DNA of 64,000 nt from positions 186,001-250,000 of the forward strand of contig QEYB01000956.1 in NCBI GenBank assembly GCA_017562135.1, given 5' to 3'. Source of the stretch: Dipylidium caninum (taxonomy: Eukaryota; Platyhelminthes; Cestoda; Cyclophyllidea; Dipylidiidae). Shown here piece after piece: positions 21,047 to 35,178 of the stretch. Numbering within the stretch: position 1 is the first letter of the stretch; each line of letters begins with the position of its first letter. A model generated the notes under the pieces. The model made no database searches. It was not told the origin of the DNA and was given only the letters and a program-made list of their open reading frames with translations. The position numbers and the translations under genes were made by a program.

Positions 21047-23091
21047 ATGGCTCTCTGTAAATTGTGCTATGTAGCCTTTGAAGGCGTCTGGGTACTCAAC
21101 ATTGGGCCCTACTATCGATCATTTCGTAACTCGAACGGCATGTTGCCATGGAACTCAAACAAGTATATATTTGCTTATTTTAAGGTGTATTTGAAAGTTT
21201 TCTTGGTGGTACATCGCTTTTTTAACTCCTCTGGCATTGCAACTCCTCTGTCCCGGACAATATTTACTTCGTCTTTTCGTCGATCTCACATTGTCATGTT
21301 AGGGGAAGTTGACTACACTCTGCCGCCGGTTTTGGATCACCATTTTGACAAAAATGCTTTTAAAAGAAGGGCGATTTTTTTCGCCGTTGGCCTGCCTCTG
21401 GGTAATGACTTCAGACGAGTCTCGGAATGTCTTCGTGACTTCGCTACGGGTTACCTGAATCTTCCGAAGTTCAAGGAAACTTAGTGCGTCTACATTTGAA
21501 ATATTATTTTATTTATAAGTAATAAGTAGTAATTATTTTGACTGCTCGCCGTCAGCATTGATTCAGATGGCAACAAACGTAAACTGTCAATAATCCGAAG
21601 AATTACAGACCCTCAAGATTGGGAACGACTCCGAAGTCATAATGTCGATATTCCGACGAATCCGAATGAGGAAATCTCATACTTAGAATCACATCCAGGA
21701 ACTCTTTTCATGGAAAATTGCCCAACAATCGAAAGCGACACTGGCCACTTGTTGCCCCTGAAACCTAGCGCTTTTCGTATGTTGGTGGCATACGAAAATC
21801 TTTCTCTCGATCATGCTTTAAAAATTGCTTTGCCACCGAACATTGAAGGTGTCACTGCGTTCTCTGTGGTTGGTCATGTGGCGCACTTTAATCTCAAACC
21901 AGTCGCTCTCCCTTATCGAAAAATTATCGGTAAGAATATATCATTAATTGACCCATGATTTTTTTAATCTCAGGCCAAATTGTGTTGGACAAAATCCCGT
22001 ATATACGAACTGTGGTTAATAAAGCATCGAAAATCGATACGGAATTTCGTACATTTGAAGTAGATTTGATGGCTGGAGAGGATAATTACCTGACTGAGAC
22101 GAAAGAAAATGGAGCTACTTTCCACCTTGACTTCTCGAAAGTGTACTGGAATTCGCGTCTAGGTAATTTACATCTTAAACTTCACTAATTTTTCAGGGTC
22201 TGAACATTCAAGAATTATAGAAGAGATCAAACGCGTCCTCAAGATTTCATCAGATAAATTTTGCATAGTCTATGACGTGTTGCGGGTGTCGGACCATTCT
22301 CAATACCTTTAGCACGTAGTGGTGGTTGCCAAGTCCTAGCTAATGATCTCAACCCGGCTTCATTTCAATTTCTCCAGGAAAATGTCCATAAAAATAGTTC
22401 GAGAAAACACCCTCTCACCGAAGAGCAAATTAAATGCTTTAATATGGACGGAAGAGAGTTCCTTAAAGAGGTTGTTTTAATTTGGTTCCGTTAATTTTCT
22501 AAAGATGGTTGAAGTGGCAATTTTTCACAGGGGAACTCGTAAATACTCTTTTTTTACTAGTAAATCATAGGTTACTGAGATCTGTTCATTGCCATCTAAT
22601 GATCTACACAGCTGCTCCTTGTGTGCGCTTGACGTTATCTCTTTTGTTTGTAGATTGTCATTCCACATTACGAAAAGGCAATGCGCTCCGGTTCTCCTGA
22701 GTTTTTCGTACTAATGAATCTGCCAGGTTTGGCAATCGAGTTCCTCGATGTTTTCAAGAATGTTAGCATAGATGTTCACAATCCTAAACCCCTCCACATT
22801 CGATGCTATTGTTTCGTGCGGCATAGTTCTGGAAGCGCTACTTCAAAAACTGCGAAACACGTGGAGGCAGACATGGAGGCGCGTAAAAGGGTCTGCGAGG
22901 CGCTGGGTATGGGATCCGATGCCATTTCCACGAATGGCGACCAGGAACTTTTCTACTTTTTAAGGCTAACCGATTGGAGAGTTCGGTTCGTAAGAAACAC
23001 GGCGCCTTTCAAGGACATGTACTGTGTAGAATTTGATCTTCATATTTCCAACCCACCTGAACTTGTGAAACGATCCCGGAAAGAATTGTAG
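21047..23091 (+). CDS. TRMT5: tRNA (guanine-37-N1)-methyltransferase Trm5, with an apparent 1-nt frameshift
   Basis: Trm5 makes m1G37 next to the tRNA anticodon using SAM. Exons: 21047-21483, 21556-21929, 21974-22162, 22197-22470, 22654-23091. Landmarks are VGHVAHFNLKP, LPYRKIIGQIVLDKIP, FRTFEVDLMAGEDNY, FHLDFSKVYWNSRLGSEHSRI, LANDLNPASFQFL, FNMDGREFLKE and FVLMNLPGLAIEFLDVF. The motif expected as DVFAGVGPF reads gacgtgttgcgggtgtc at about 22275-22291. One base is missing after DV, so the frame shifts there and the original frame would stop at about 22308. Before and after, the coding is clean. A sequencing or assembly error in a T run is the simplest reading; a recent null allele is possible. 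The start may instead be ATG 21296 (MLGEVDYTLPP); the longer N-terminus is Arg/Ser-rich and could target mitochondria. Introns 3 and 2 are 34 and 44 bp. Confidence 0.88.
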
Positions 23092-26000
23092 GTCTGCCAA
23101 CTAATTTTTGTACTTATAGACTTTTTTAAGTCGTTTACGGTCGTCTTTAACACCTCTGTTTGGCCTTAGCACATGAAATTTTCACAATTTTGGTGTTTTT
23201 TGTTGTCGCATGCTACAGCATCCCCTTATCATGACTCTACCGTCTCGAGTAAAGGCTAAAGAATATGCGGTTTCACTCATCGTCTTTTTCCCTACGGAGA
23301 ATTCTACCACGTAGTTCGTCTTAAGGCCTGCATTCACCGTAGATGGCAGTTAACGTCATAGGGATCAAAATGAAAATGAATTGAAAGGAAGGGAAGAAAA
23401 GACGTTAACGTAGTCGATAAGTTGGTTTGATTACGAGGGCCACGTCGGGTAGTATGTGCGCTCATTGTCTTGCTTACGACCTTAGAATGCCTGATTAACT
23501 TAATTGTTATGAGGGAAATTAGATTATGCTGAAATTAGGGTTGAACCTGTTTCTCCAGCTTTCAAGTCTGTTAAGCAGTGCCTTCAGGGGTTGGCAAAAA
23601 GTCAGCAGTTTTGGGATAAAGGGAGTGTTTTATTGGTTTTGTCTAGTGAGCATATTCAATATACGTCTATGAGAACGCATTGATAGTATTGTTTGAAAGA
23701 AAAAAGCGAATGCAAACAACTGTATCGCAGATAAGCAGGTTTCTAACACGAGCATGAGTAAACTATCTTCGTCCCTATTGGGTAATTTTGTGTTGGCGCG
23801 CGACTCACTTCATCACCTAAAATGCAGAAAGACGTTTATTAAATGACCTGTTCGATATAATGAGGTACAATTTGGGGGTGAGTTCTCGGTTTGTGCCCCA
23901 TACCATTTATTTGGGACAGTGTCTGCTGCAGCAAACACAGAAGCATGGTCCTGTTAACCTATTAAGACAGATGGAAAGAAGGTATCATAAAGCCAAGTAT
24001 CGAGAAATCTGACATCACTTTTTCCTTTCAGTTAGTAGCATATTACGTACAAGCCCGTAGGGTTCGGTTAATTTCAGAAACACTGCAGGTCAGGCATTCG
24101 TACTTGGTTCCTTAGTAGCATGTACATGAGTCTTACTTGTGGCAGGTGAAGCGGACAGGCGACTGGCCAGCTCCTGGAGAGAGGAACCTTTTATTTACGC
24201 ACTCGCCTCCCGATGAACTTTTGAAGAAATACCAAAGAAAGAGTGTAACGCAAACGCCTGAGGATAATTTAAAGTAACAAGCTTTCACTTACGAAGAGGC
24301 GTTCGATGTGCTAGAAGACCTAGCCCTTCTCCGCTGTTTTTTTCTGGAGTCGATTACTTAACGTAATGAAAAGGTTTTGGGATCTGGGAACCTTTCAACG
24401 GACTCGTCTTCTAGCGGTAGTACAGCACTGCTTATTATGCCAATAATTGCTATATGTAAGGATTTGGCTGGCAAATTTGGGGAAAGTTAAGTACTTCAAC
24501 TGATTAAACCAAATGGAGCATAGATACCAGGAAGTTGAATGTTATCCCTGTATGGGAATACAAATTCTTGTTGTGAAGTGACACGCCTCTAGGCTATTTG
24601 ACCAATATTTATACACTTTGCTACGGTAAACGTTTATGACGAAATGCTATTATATATTCAATTTTAACGTAGTAGATAAGAGGACTCTAAATGCATTCGG
24701 AGATAGCTGTCGAAGATCTACAAACCCAAGATATACATGCCATTCCGTCAAAGTTGACATAGTAATCGGTAAGAGTGAAAATTGCGAAATCAGTAAATTT
24801 CAACGCACAAACGTAGAAGTCGTCACCGTCACTCATATTTCCCGGCCCCAGTACTTTCAATACTTGTGGTTGCTTGTTTCAATTATCAAGTCGCCTAACG
24901 TGGGAGAAGAAGTAGTCTGGATTAAAGGCCAGCTTGCCTACACAATGTATATGCTTGCCAATATGTTTTTATTACCGTCCTGGATCTCGCTTTTCGATCT
25001 TATTGGGCATACGCGGTAAGTGCACTACAATAAAGAAGAAGAAAGTGAAACCGATTGATTTCGTTAAATTACAATTGTCAAGCTTGCTCGATACTTTGAA
25101 TGAATTAGAGGATTATAAATCGATACATAAACTAGCTTAGCTCCAAATTCCCATAAGGAAAAGGGACTTGAACACAACTTTCGAACTTTTTTTTCACACT
25201 ATCTCATTTCCATGTTGTGCTATTGCAAGCTTCTAGCGCGATTTAGTGCCATAAGATTTAGATTAGTGGTTCCAGGTCTATTCAGACTAATATCATTACA
25301 GATGGAGTTTTCTACTCTTTCGAAATGGTTTGCATAATCATGACTTACGCTAGATTTGGTTGGAGATTCTGCCCGGTGGCGACGTCTAGGTGATGGCTGA
25401 AATATATGTGGAGACGAAGTTATCATCTGGTAGTTAGTGCCGATTAATAATAAATAAGTAGTATATCGCGGCATACCGATCGCCTTCTGGACGGCGAGCC
25501 AACTCGAGAAGAAGACACCTTCAGGCGCCATATAGATGGATTAATGGTGCAAAAATACAGACCTCTGGATCAGTTAGGTGAGCCACCCAGATATTATTAT
25601 TTAACCGATCAGTGGTTAAATGCTTTTAAAAGTACGCATGCAATAGTAATCCGAGTTATAAAAGAGTCGACACCAGGTATTAGTTTGTTCTACACTTTAT
25701 TCTTCCTTAAAATTCTGGTACACTTTGAAAGTGATATCGGTTAAAAATATCACCTGCCAATGTGTAACACTTCACCCTCCGTATTTTAACAATATTGCAA
25801 TTTATGGTATTATTCATAAGTGAGCACATTGTGTAGGGATAGCGGGTGACGTTAGTAAATGAAAACAAAGTAGAACATGGGGATAAACGACTTTTCCCCG
25901 TTAGACAAGATAAATGCCAAATGAAATAACCACACTCACAAACAAGAGAAAATTGGCGAAATGTCGATTACAGCAAAAACCAAAAATTGATGCAAATGAG

Positions 26001-29000
26001 GCTATGAGTTGAGCGGCCTCAAACGAAAATGCACATGAATGAAGCACCTTTACACCAACTCCACTTACAACTGTGCACGACGGTACGTAACACTTCCGTG
26101 AATAAAAAAGGGCACGTTCTCGGAAACGAGATGATTCTTGGAAGTTTTATGTGGCCTTATGGTGGTTGCTCAGACTACGATTAATATTTTTAAACATACA
26201 CTAGATTTGCCTTATTATGTTACAATCAGAGACGACTTCAATTAAAATGTTTAAAATCGTCCACGAATTAGTAGCTTATCATTGCTGCTTAAACGGCGAG
26301 GCATCATTTAGTGTATGTGGCACTTACTTCTAAATAAAATAAAAAAACATAAATTTGTGATGGTCGTGTTGTTAAACTGAAAGAAAAATCAAATGCTCTA
26401 AAAATTAAGATAGCACCTAAAGCCTTGTTCGTTAGAGGAATTTTGAGAGATATAGTGGAAGCGCAATAAGGGGCTCCTGTATATTTCTTAGCGTAACATA
26501 AAACCAAACATAAATATAGCAAAGGGAAAGAGGACTAAACTTACTATTGTCATAGGCGAAATACAACGCTTTAAAATTAATCAAAAACTTAAGACTGCGA
26601 TTAGGGGATGGATATTATCACCGCCGCTCGTGGACTCACGTGAGATGAAGTAGCATGCCTTACTACGACTGGAGAATTCTTCAAGGCGAAACGTTCAAAA
26701 CATTTGGAAAAAAAGTTCCGCACAATTCTCAGTCATACGAGTTGAGCAAAGTTGGGGAATTATAACAATACCCACTCATCTACCAATTTCCACAGTTACA
26801 CACTGTCTAAATTAAGGACATTAAGATTTTCGCGGCAAATTTATTGAGGTAATAGCTTTCATCACTCTGTATATACTAAATTAAATTATTGAAAACTAGG
26901 TAAGTAGGAGGACAATCTAGGGAAGTGCGCTGATTCCAGACCACTTACAAAATACACCGGTGAGCCGACCTTAATAACGTGAGCAGGCGAGGCCTGAAAG
27001 AATAAGTCGTCATGGATAACATCGCATATAAATTAGAAGTAACACAATCATTATTATTGTGATGCATTAAGCGTACCTGTCTCTTCGTGGGCGAGGATCT
27101 GTGTGGCGACGTCTTGAAGGAAATGGAAAGGAAGATTATTTACAACGTACTTCAACTTTTCCCAAAAGGCAGTGTTCTTTCCCATGCGAAATTTGATCAA
27201 CGTCATCATATTAAGTCAAATCAAAGCTTATATCTATTGCACCCCACTCATCTAGGCTTTGGGCTAGATAGAAATCTGTGCTTGTATCCAACCTTGAACC
27301 AATATGAGATATCTCTAAGCAATGATACGTACATGAGGTGAGTGGGAGCAGTAAGGATGAACTCCATGGCCGTATTTCTTCTCCAGAATTTTCATAAAGG
27401 CTCTGATGTCACAATCATAATGAAGTATTAACATTATGTGAGGCCCAGTGCACATAGATGAAATTCTGCCTACGTGTTTGCCCAAATTTCTCCTTCCCCC
27501 AAGTAGGCGTATGGTTTACCCTCAGATTCTTCTGAGACATCTCCAGAGATGTATTTGTGGTACTCCTGTTGAACTTGCGATGATTTTTGTGTCTTATGCG
27601 ACAGGTGTTGGCTTCAATATGCAAAGTAAAATAAACAACTTATTGGACATTACTGGAATATCAGCATACACAGAATACTGTCTATTGATAAAGAAACAAT
27701 CACTGTCATCGTTTCAACAGGATGTGAATATATCATTCCAAATATTATCTACACCGGGCCATTTTACGTATACCAGTTAAATGGAACTTTGTTTTACTTA
27801 ATATTAGCCTTCGACAAGAATCTTCACATAATCTGACTTTATATGATTAGTAGAGTTCATGACACATCACACACTCTAACCTCTGCCTTATGCGCCACAA
27901 AATATATATTGGTTTACTTCATTGGAACTATTGTACTATTATTGTCTTAACATAAGAACAAAAACAGACCGTTACTATAGCACAAAATATACGGGTTACC
28001 GCCTTTCTTAAAGCTTTACTATCTTAAGTTGATGCAAATATACAGACATTAGCCGTGCACCAAGTGGTATGAAACGTTGAGTTCTGTTATTCTTCATTTC
28101 AAAGTCGCGAATGTCTACTTTCAACATTCATTCATCACGGCATGTCTTCGTATGCCCAAGATGTAAAAATAACCTTTGCATATACATTTCTCATGTAATC
28201 ATATGAAATGATTTCAACAAGAAAACATGTAATCAATACGGCGGCTGTTATATAAGAAGTGTTAATAAGTTCACAGTTATTAGAGGGAGCGTAAATATTA
28301 CGCCTGATTTTTACTCGACCTCCAGATAATGCATCGTATGTGTGCTTTACTGCCGTGAAATTCCATATTGGATTAGATTTGCCAAGAATATTCAACTATT
28401 ATAAATATCAATCCGTAAAGCTTGATCCTAAAAATGTCTGGGTAGCCATAAAAGATGAAGAATATTAGATTGTTTAGCTAGCTCTGATTGTTGTAGGCGT
28501 TACTAACATCAAGGAAGGAAAATTTCAGTACACTAGGAGAATGAAGTTGAAATACGGGAGCAGTGAATACCCTACCGATAGTCAGGTTCCGTACCGATGC
28601 AACAGGGGCATCTGCGTTGGTTGAGCATGTTACCGAAAGCTAAACCAAGTGACTTTCTAGATGGTTATGACGCTCTGATAGTTAAGAATCGTTGATATAC
28701 TCAACCGTGCGAGCCAACTAATCAAAATACGAGAAAAGATCTACCTATGCTTCACTGTTCTAAGGCACGCATCTACGCACCTGAGAATATAGTGCGCGAT
28801 CACGGGAATACACTCAATTATAGGGGAGAAGTGGGTATACTGACAAAAAAATCGTTTAGAACGAAATTCCGTGGAAGAGTTGATGAAAGATCTCGCCTGT
28901 TTGTGCGAATTTCTGAGAGAATGTAAGTAATTCTGTCAGGTGTTTAAAGTAGTTATTGTGACACAGCAAGGTTGATAAGCCATCTGTTGTCAATAGAGCG

Positions 29001-32000
29001 GTCTCACCTGATCGCTTCTAATCCTATTAAAATAATAGGATTGAGTATAAAGTTGTGGAACAGTTTGATATTCTACATTTTGTTTTTTCTTGTTACTGTC
29101 CAATTTCTTATTCATCAACCTCTTCCGACTCGCCGTATAGTCTTAAAATTAAAATATTTTTAAATGAAGCAAATTGGTATGAGTCATCACGCAATACGTA
29201 TTAGAGCTGTTCGTTGAGAATCGAAAGAGAACGACAACTGGATCTTTCGTATTATGTTGACTCCACTTCAAACACACTCTTACTCACCATACGTTGGCGC
29301 CGTGACTTATCAGTAAACATTCAGTAATTTTCTCAAAAGAACAAAGTTTAGCAGTAGCTAAAGGCTAGACTTGGAAGAGACAATCGCAGCCCGAAGAATT
29401 TAAATTAGTAAGAAGTGTTTAAAACAGATCGTAGTAAAATTTAGGTTAGTACGTGACTGGCCCCCATATAGCCTCTTTTGGTCACTCGCTTCGAAAATCT
29501 ACAATGTGCAACTTTGTTGATTATTTTCGAGGCATGAATGCGGAAGAGAAAAAGTAAACGAAGAATAGGCTTCACCTCTGCGATAATAAATAATTTCTCG
29601 GATATATACGAAGTCCATGTTCGAGTCTCAATATAATTACTTCCAACATAGATGTCATTCGGGGCCATTCATTCAGAAGTAATGTAATCCAAACACGTTC
29701 GTGGTGTTATATTTTTTTCTCAAGCTATGGATAAAAAAAATGGATGCTCATCCTCGTTCCGGCCATATCTTTTTCGCGCTGTCAAAATGTTAATTTCGCA
29801 CCTATCCGTCAAAGTGTTTGTCAAACAGGTTCACGAAGGCTGCTTAAAACGGTACATAAAGCTATGTATAAAGTGCTCAATTCCTCACGTTTGGCTATTC
29901 TTTATTATCTTAAATAAATTACATTTGTTTATTGCGTTAAAAATGACCTTCCGCAATCGGCTTTTAGACATTGGTAAAAATGATTCCTCCATTTCGGCCG
30001 CTGATGTTGCTTCGGTTGTGACGCAAAGCAATCTCCGGATAGACAGAATGAACTGCATGGACCTCAGGTAAGCACAACTACTTTCAGCTGCTCCCAAATT
30101 CCGGCCGTATGTAAAAGATTTATTAGAGTGAGATAATTCTCACCAAGTGGTGAAATAACCGAAGGAGATTCCTGTATTGTCTTCAAAGGAAAACTGGTTT
30201 TAGCCACAACTTGAAACTCAAATGAGTTTAAGCAATAAATTTTAAGATTCCTCTCTTGTTAAAACGTAACGGAGGTGTTTGTGGGATATCTACTTCCAGG
30301 AGGATCACAAGTTTCTTCTACTAACATTACCACAGACAGTATCACTCACGCCTAATGGCTAAATACTCGCGTCTGTTAAGTAGTTAGTTATGGATCATGA
30401 AGAGCAAAGAGCGAGCAGAGATCTATGATTAGAACCCAGAACTGTAATTTATGTGACATTTTCTTGGATTCTCCAAAACGAACGATTCTGTAATTTTTTT
30501 CGCAAGGCCCTAGCTTACTTACCATGTCTATTATTTGATGTTCTTAATATTACCCTTCACCTGTTTCGTTTGATCAAGAGTTAATGTATGTCGTGCACAA
30601 ATGGTTTCGCAATGATAGTTGGTAGCGTGCTGGACAGACGTCTGCTAGATGAAGTGTGGTTTTCAAATATACATCCGTAAGGGGATTTCCAGCCGCTACA
30701 GAGTTTAAGAGAGCTACATTTGAGGCATCTACACTAGATTATGCACTTATTTTTTTCTTCACCGTTAAGTGATTGCGTTTTCAATCCAATACCGCTTCCG
30801 AAAAGTTAATTAGCAACGTGAATGCAGGGCATCTTCCAATGCCACTGCTTACATCTGGAGATCACATGCTCGTAAGTTAATACCAACTCACCCCTAACAG
30901 CCCGCTTAATGAGTGGTAACCTGAGAGTTATGAGTCTTTATAAGATTACCATTGATTCGTTCACAGAGGTTTATTAGCTTCAGGTACGAGGTCCTAGTTG
31001 TCTATGCTGTTCTAAAACTTGCGTCAAAGGTCGGTCTCAGATTAATATTACTTGATCGCAGACACTATGAATTAAGTCATCAAGTCCTGAAACCACATGA
31101 GTGAACCTTTAAACCATCTTTGACTTAAGAATAGAACATGTATTTAAGCCAAAGGTAACTTGGATTGGGTACTTCAAATGCAAAAAAAATAGAAGCTGAC
31201 ATCAATATGTGAGCCATTGGGCGTGAATTTGTGCGCACCAAATGGGCCCAAACTTTAAAGTTTACAAAGTGCATCGACCTACGCAATACAGTCCGATAAA
31301 GTTCAGGGCTATTTTAAAACAATTGATGACACCTACTACCAAAATTATCACATTAGGAGACAGCTTTTGACCGAAAACCCACTTCCTATTAAATTATCTC
31401 CTATAGTGACAATTACAGCCAAAAGAGCATCTGAAAATAGAGTTCCTATAGGGCATACGATATGCACAAGTCTCGAAGATTGACCATTTATACAAATCCT
31501 CAACTGTGACAATAAACGACGTGTAAAATAAATCAGTTGCTGATTGGTTAAGAAACTCACTTACGCTCGAGCGCCATCTCTAAGCGATCATAATCTCCAA
31601 TGGAGAATATAAATTATCTTGCGCCATAAGGATGGTATCTGATCGGACATGAGTAGCATATGGCTCAACCTGTCTGCCTGCAGTAAACATCACGTACAGC
31701 GACGTAATCGTATACGAAGTGATTTAAAATGCTTTTGCTTAAGAGAAGGTAGAACAACAAGAGTGCACTATATGAGATAGTCTATAATTTGGCAGCCGTT
31801 GCCTTAAAGCAGCGATTTACCCAAGAGTTTAACCTCATTATTCATACGGCAGAGCTGCGATCTTGGCATAGTTAAAATATCAACATCACATTGTGCTCAG
31901 TAATTATACATATGTTAAAGTTCATGCTAGAACAAAACTGAAATTGCGTCAATATTTGATTTTGACAAAATTCAGAGTATCTTACATTTCAACATTAGTA

Positions 32001-32512
32001 GCAAGTGCCAGCGAAAGTCAAATACAAGTGAGGGATAAAACCGCTACTTAGATCCCAACTTGCGTCCCACCTGTTAAACTAGCCTCATCTGTATATATCT
32101 GATTGAGACCAGTTGACTGTCTGCCAGATATAAATTATACTCATAAATAACAACGATGACTATTTACCAGAGATATAGTGAAATTGCGCAGATAAAAATT
32201 ATCTTCTTATAAAAGTCACTGTTTATTTAATATCACTTACACTTACGTTTGTCAGCTTTGAGCTGTTCGTTTCGGCTGTCTCCAACGGCGGTTCGTTATT
32301 TCGTCGCCGTGGTGTGGCGGCTAGGTTCGTGTCTAAGCAAATATATAGTTCTCTAACAAAAAAGTGCATAGCACCCGAATGAAACTAGGATATTTTACAG
32401 AAAAATTGCAGCGGGACCGGTCCACTGGATTTTTTCTGTCATTATGGTTGATTTCTGCGTTTAGACGATATGTGCTCTCTTCGCGGTTATTTTCTAATTT
32501 CCTCTCTCGTAG
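23092..32512. other. 9.4-kb gene desert
   Basis: No open frame here gives a recognisable protein or a chain of plausible exons. The longest frames (24636-25019 plus, 25220-25531 minus, 27448-27780 plus, 29727-30071 plus) show no family motif. No tandem array, terminal repeats or transposase is seen by eye. The last 250 bases include a GC-richer patch (ggcggttcgttatttcgtcgcc, about 32286-32310) that probably belongs to the 5' UTR or promoter of the transporter gene. Confidence 0.45.
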
Positions 32513-32516
32513 GACA

Positions 32517-35178
32517 ATGTTGGCATTCACTGCAGACCCTTATAAGCTCAAAATGATTGGTTTGACCGTTCTGACCCTTCAAACAACAGTTTTGGTCCTT
32601 CTCATGAGATACTCGCGTCTTCCCTCTCCTACACGACCAACTAGCAGTCTATATCTAACTTCCACCGCAGTCTTCTGCTCTGAGGTTTGCAAGGTTCTAA
32701 TTTGCTTCTGTGCAATCTTTGTACAGCATGAAGCCTCTCTTTTGGAGACACGAGATGAGATTAAAAGAGAGCTTTTTTCCGCGCCTTGGGAATTGATCAA
32801 AATGAGTGTTCCGGCGGCATTGTATACCATACAAAATAATTTGCTCTACGTAGCTTTGTCGAATCTCGATGCTGCCACGTATCAAATCACTTATCAACTG
32901 AAAATCCTCACGACTGCAATGTTCATGGTGGTGATATTGCACAAACGGATTACGTGCTCACAATGGGCGGCTCTACTGGTTCTCATTATTGGAGTTGCAT
33001 CCGTCCAGGTACAACATTTAATTTTTATAAAGTTTTCGTTTCTCTTATGTTTTTCTCTTCTGTATAATATTTGTTTAGTAAGGAATGTAAAGTGTCTTGT
33101 GCAAGAATAAAATTGTTTCCTAGATTTTATTTCTCTGCCATTTGCTGAACAATTTAATAATTTCTGTGATAAGCAGGGAATTATCATTGATATCACTTAA
33201 TTGGGACATCCTTATTTTCAGTTATCACCGTCTGCGGTTCCTGGTAAAACTCCTGATAAAACACTACAACGTCAGAACCCCTTGATGGGTTTTGTCGCGG
33301 TCGTACTTGCCAGTCTTTCCAGCGGTTTTGCTGGTGTTTACTTTGAGAAGCTTATGAAATTAACTTCCCCATCACTGTGGATACGCAACATCCAACTCGG
33401 TTAGCTGAGGCTAAATGTTTTCAATTAATATAAATTTACATGGAGTCTACGTTTTTCCCCTCACGTCAGCGACTCATCTTTGTTACCAATCTTACACAAA
33501 TCTTAACCATTAAGTGTACATACTATCCCATGGATATTTAATTTAGTTCTCCTTGATTGTTTCTTAAAACTCTCAACCAAATTACTTTGGTGGTCATCTT
33601 CTATTAATGTTACAGGTATAAAAATACCTTGTCCTTTACGCCTCTAATGAATGGTTCACGATCCTCTTATTCTATCAAACGACACATTCAGTGATTTGAC
33701 AAAACAAACTGCGACCTCTTAACAGTTATAGTTGGATCACACTCTTTCAACTTAAAATGGACATGATTTATTTATTCATGTAAGAAATGTTACTTTTTGA
33801 ATGATAGGAAATTCTTACCTTCATTACCGTAGGAGGCATAAAACTTACCCCCTGTTATTTGTATTCTACCATACTATATTTCCCATATCCCTTTCATATT
33901 TGCCTTAATGATAATCAAATAATTCATGTTGATGCATTTAGCTCGTAAATGATTTAATGCAATAAAATATCTAATGCAGTGTAAATTCTGTATTTACGTC
34001 ACGAAATACTTTGAAGTAGTATTATTAAAATTTCATGTTTAGGTTTATGGGGAATGACTGGTCTTAGGGGAGTCGAATTTATATCATTTGTCCTCAGATA
34101 CGTAAACTTTTTCGACAAGTTAAATTAATTTGTATGATGTCCTACCCGTAAAGCATCTTTTTCATTGGTGATTGCATAATGCGAGCCCGCATCCCTACTC
34201 TTAAAAAATTTGTTTATTTGTAGGTTTTTGGAGTTCCATCTTGGCATTTATTGGGGTTTTTCTTACGAACATGGATGATGTAATGCGGGATGGATTTTTC
34301 CGTGGTTACAACGTGGTGGTGCTTTTTATCATTGCTCTGCAGTCCCTAGGAGGTCTTTGTGTTGCTGTAGTAATTAAATACGCAGACAATATTCTAAAGG
34401 TTTTCGCCACATCTATATCAATTGTACTATCTTGTCTCGTCTCATACTACCTCCTTAATGATTTCGAACCCAACGTGTAAGCTCTCATCCATAACCACTA
34501 AACATTGTTTGATCTCTATTTAAATTTCAAGTACTACGTAACGAACTTCATGTTTAGAATAGTACCCCTCTCCGGGGCCTTTGCCTCGTAACATCCACGG
34601 ATAATGGCCACTGCTTTCTTATAACGTATCGCCAATAATGACACTGATCTCTGCCCAAAATTCAGTTTATCTCATTTGATGAACTTGCCCATTAAATCTG
34701 AGTCGTTTTGTTTATCATAGCAAACATTAATCGTTCTGGAAGTTTTGCTTGTTTCTATCTGTCTTTTACAATAAATCACGATGGGTACTGATGTAATACC
34801 TATCTGTCTCACTTAAATCCTATTTACACTCTTACCTCAAAAGTTTTTTTGGACTGTCAAGTTGCTCATGTCTTTTTCCATGGCAACTTTAGTTTGGTTT
34901 TGCAAAATGTAATTTCGGTATTCTGCGAATGTGTAGAATCATTATTTTAAGCGAAATATTTTTTTCCAGCTATTTAGTAAAATGGCTAACGACTCCCCTA
35001 GTCGTCGTCTTCATTGACAATTATATCATTTATCCTTGAATTGATAGATTTTGCGTTGTTTTTTTTTAGATTTTTTGCATTCGGTACGATGGGTGTTTTA
35101 GCTGCTACTGCTTTGTATAGTTTGGGTGGTCCAAAAAGAGAACATTTGGAGTTACCTCTCACTTCCAATAAAGATTAA
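32517..35178 (+). CDS. SLC35A3: UDP-N-acetylglucosamine transporter-like, SLC35A family
   Basis: A multi-pass Golgi antiporter exchanging UDP-sugar for UMP, feeding lumenal glycosyltransferases. Exons: 32517-33008, 33222-33399, 34224-34476, 35070-35178, giving 343 residues (human SLC35A3 325). Diagnostic blocks are [80 protein letters not shown] and [18 protein letters not shown]. The start is the ATG four bases after a good acceptor (cctctctcgtag), implying a 5' UTR intron and making the in-frame upstream open frame untranslated. The closest remembered match is SLC35A3, but SLC35A2 (UDP-Gal) is similar and substrate cannot be fixed from sequence alone. The stop codon TAA (35176-35178) follows an overlapping AATAAA (35167-35172). 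Confidence 0.9.

Noticed and set aside
24636..25019. 127-codon plus-strand frame in the desert
   Set aside because: No recognisable domain, no splice-consistent neighbours and no biased codon pattern visible.
32364..32516. N-terminal extension of the SLC35A3-like transporter
   Set aside because: A splice acceptor ends four bases before ATG 32517, and the family starts at the equivalent Met; the upstream part is probably intron.
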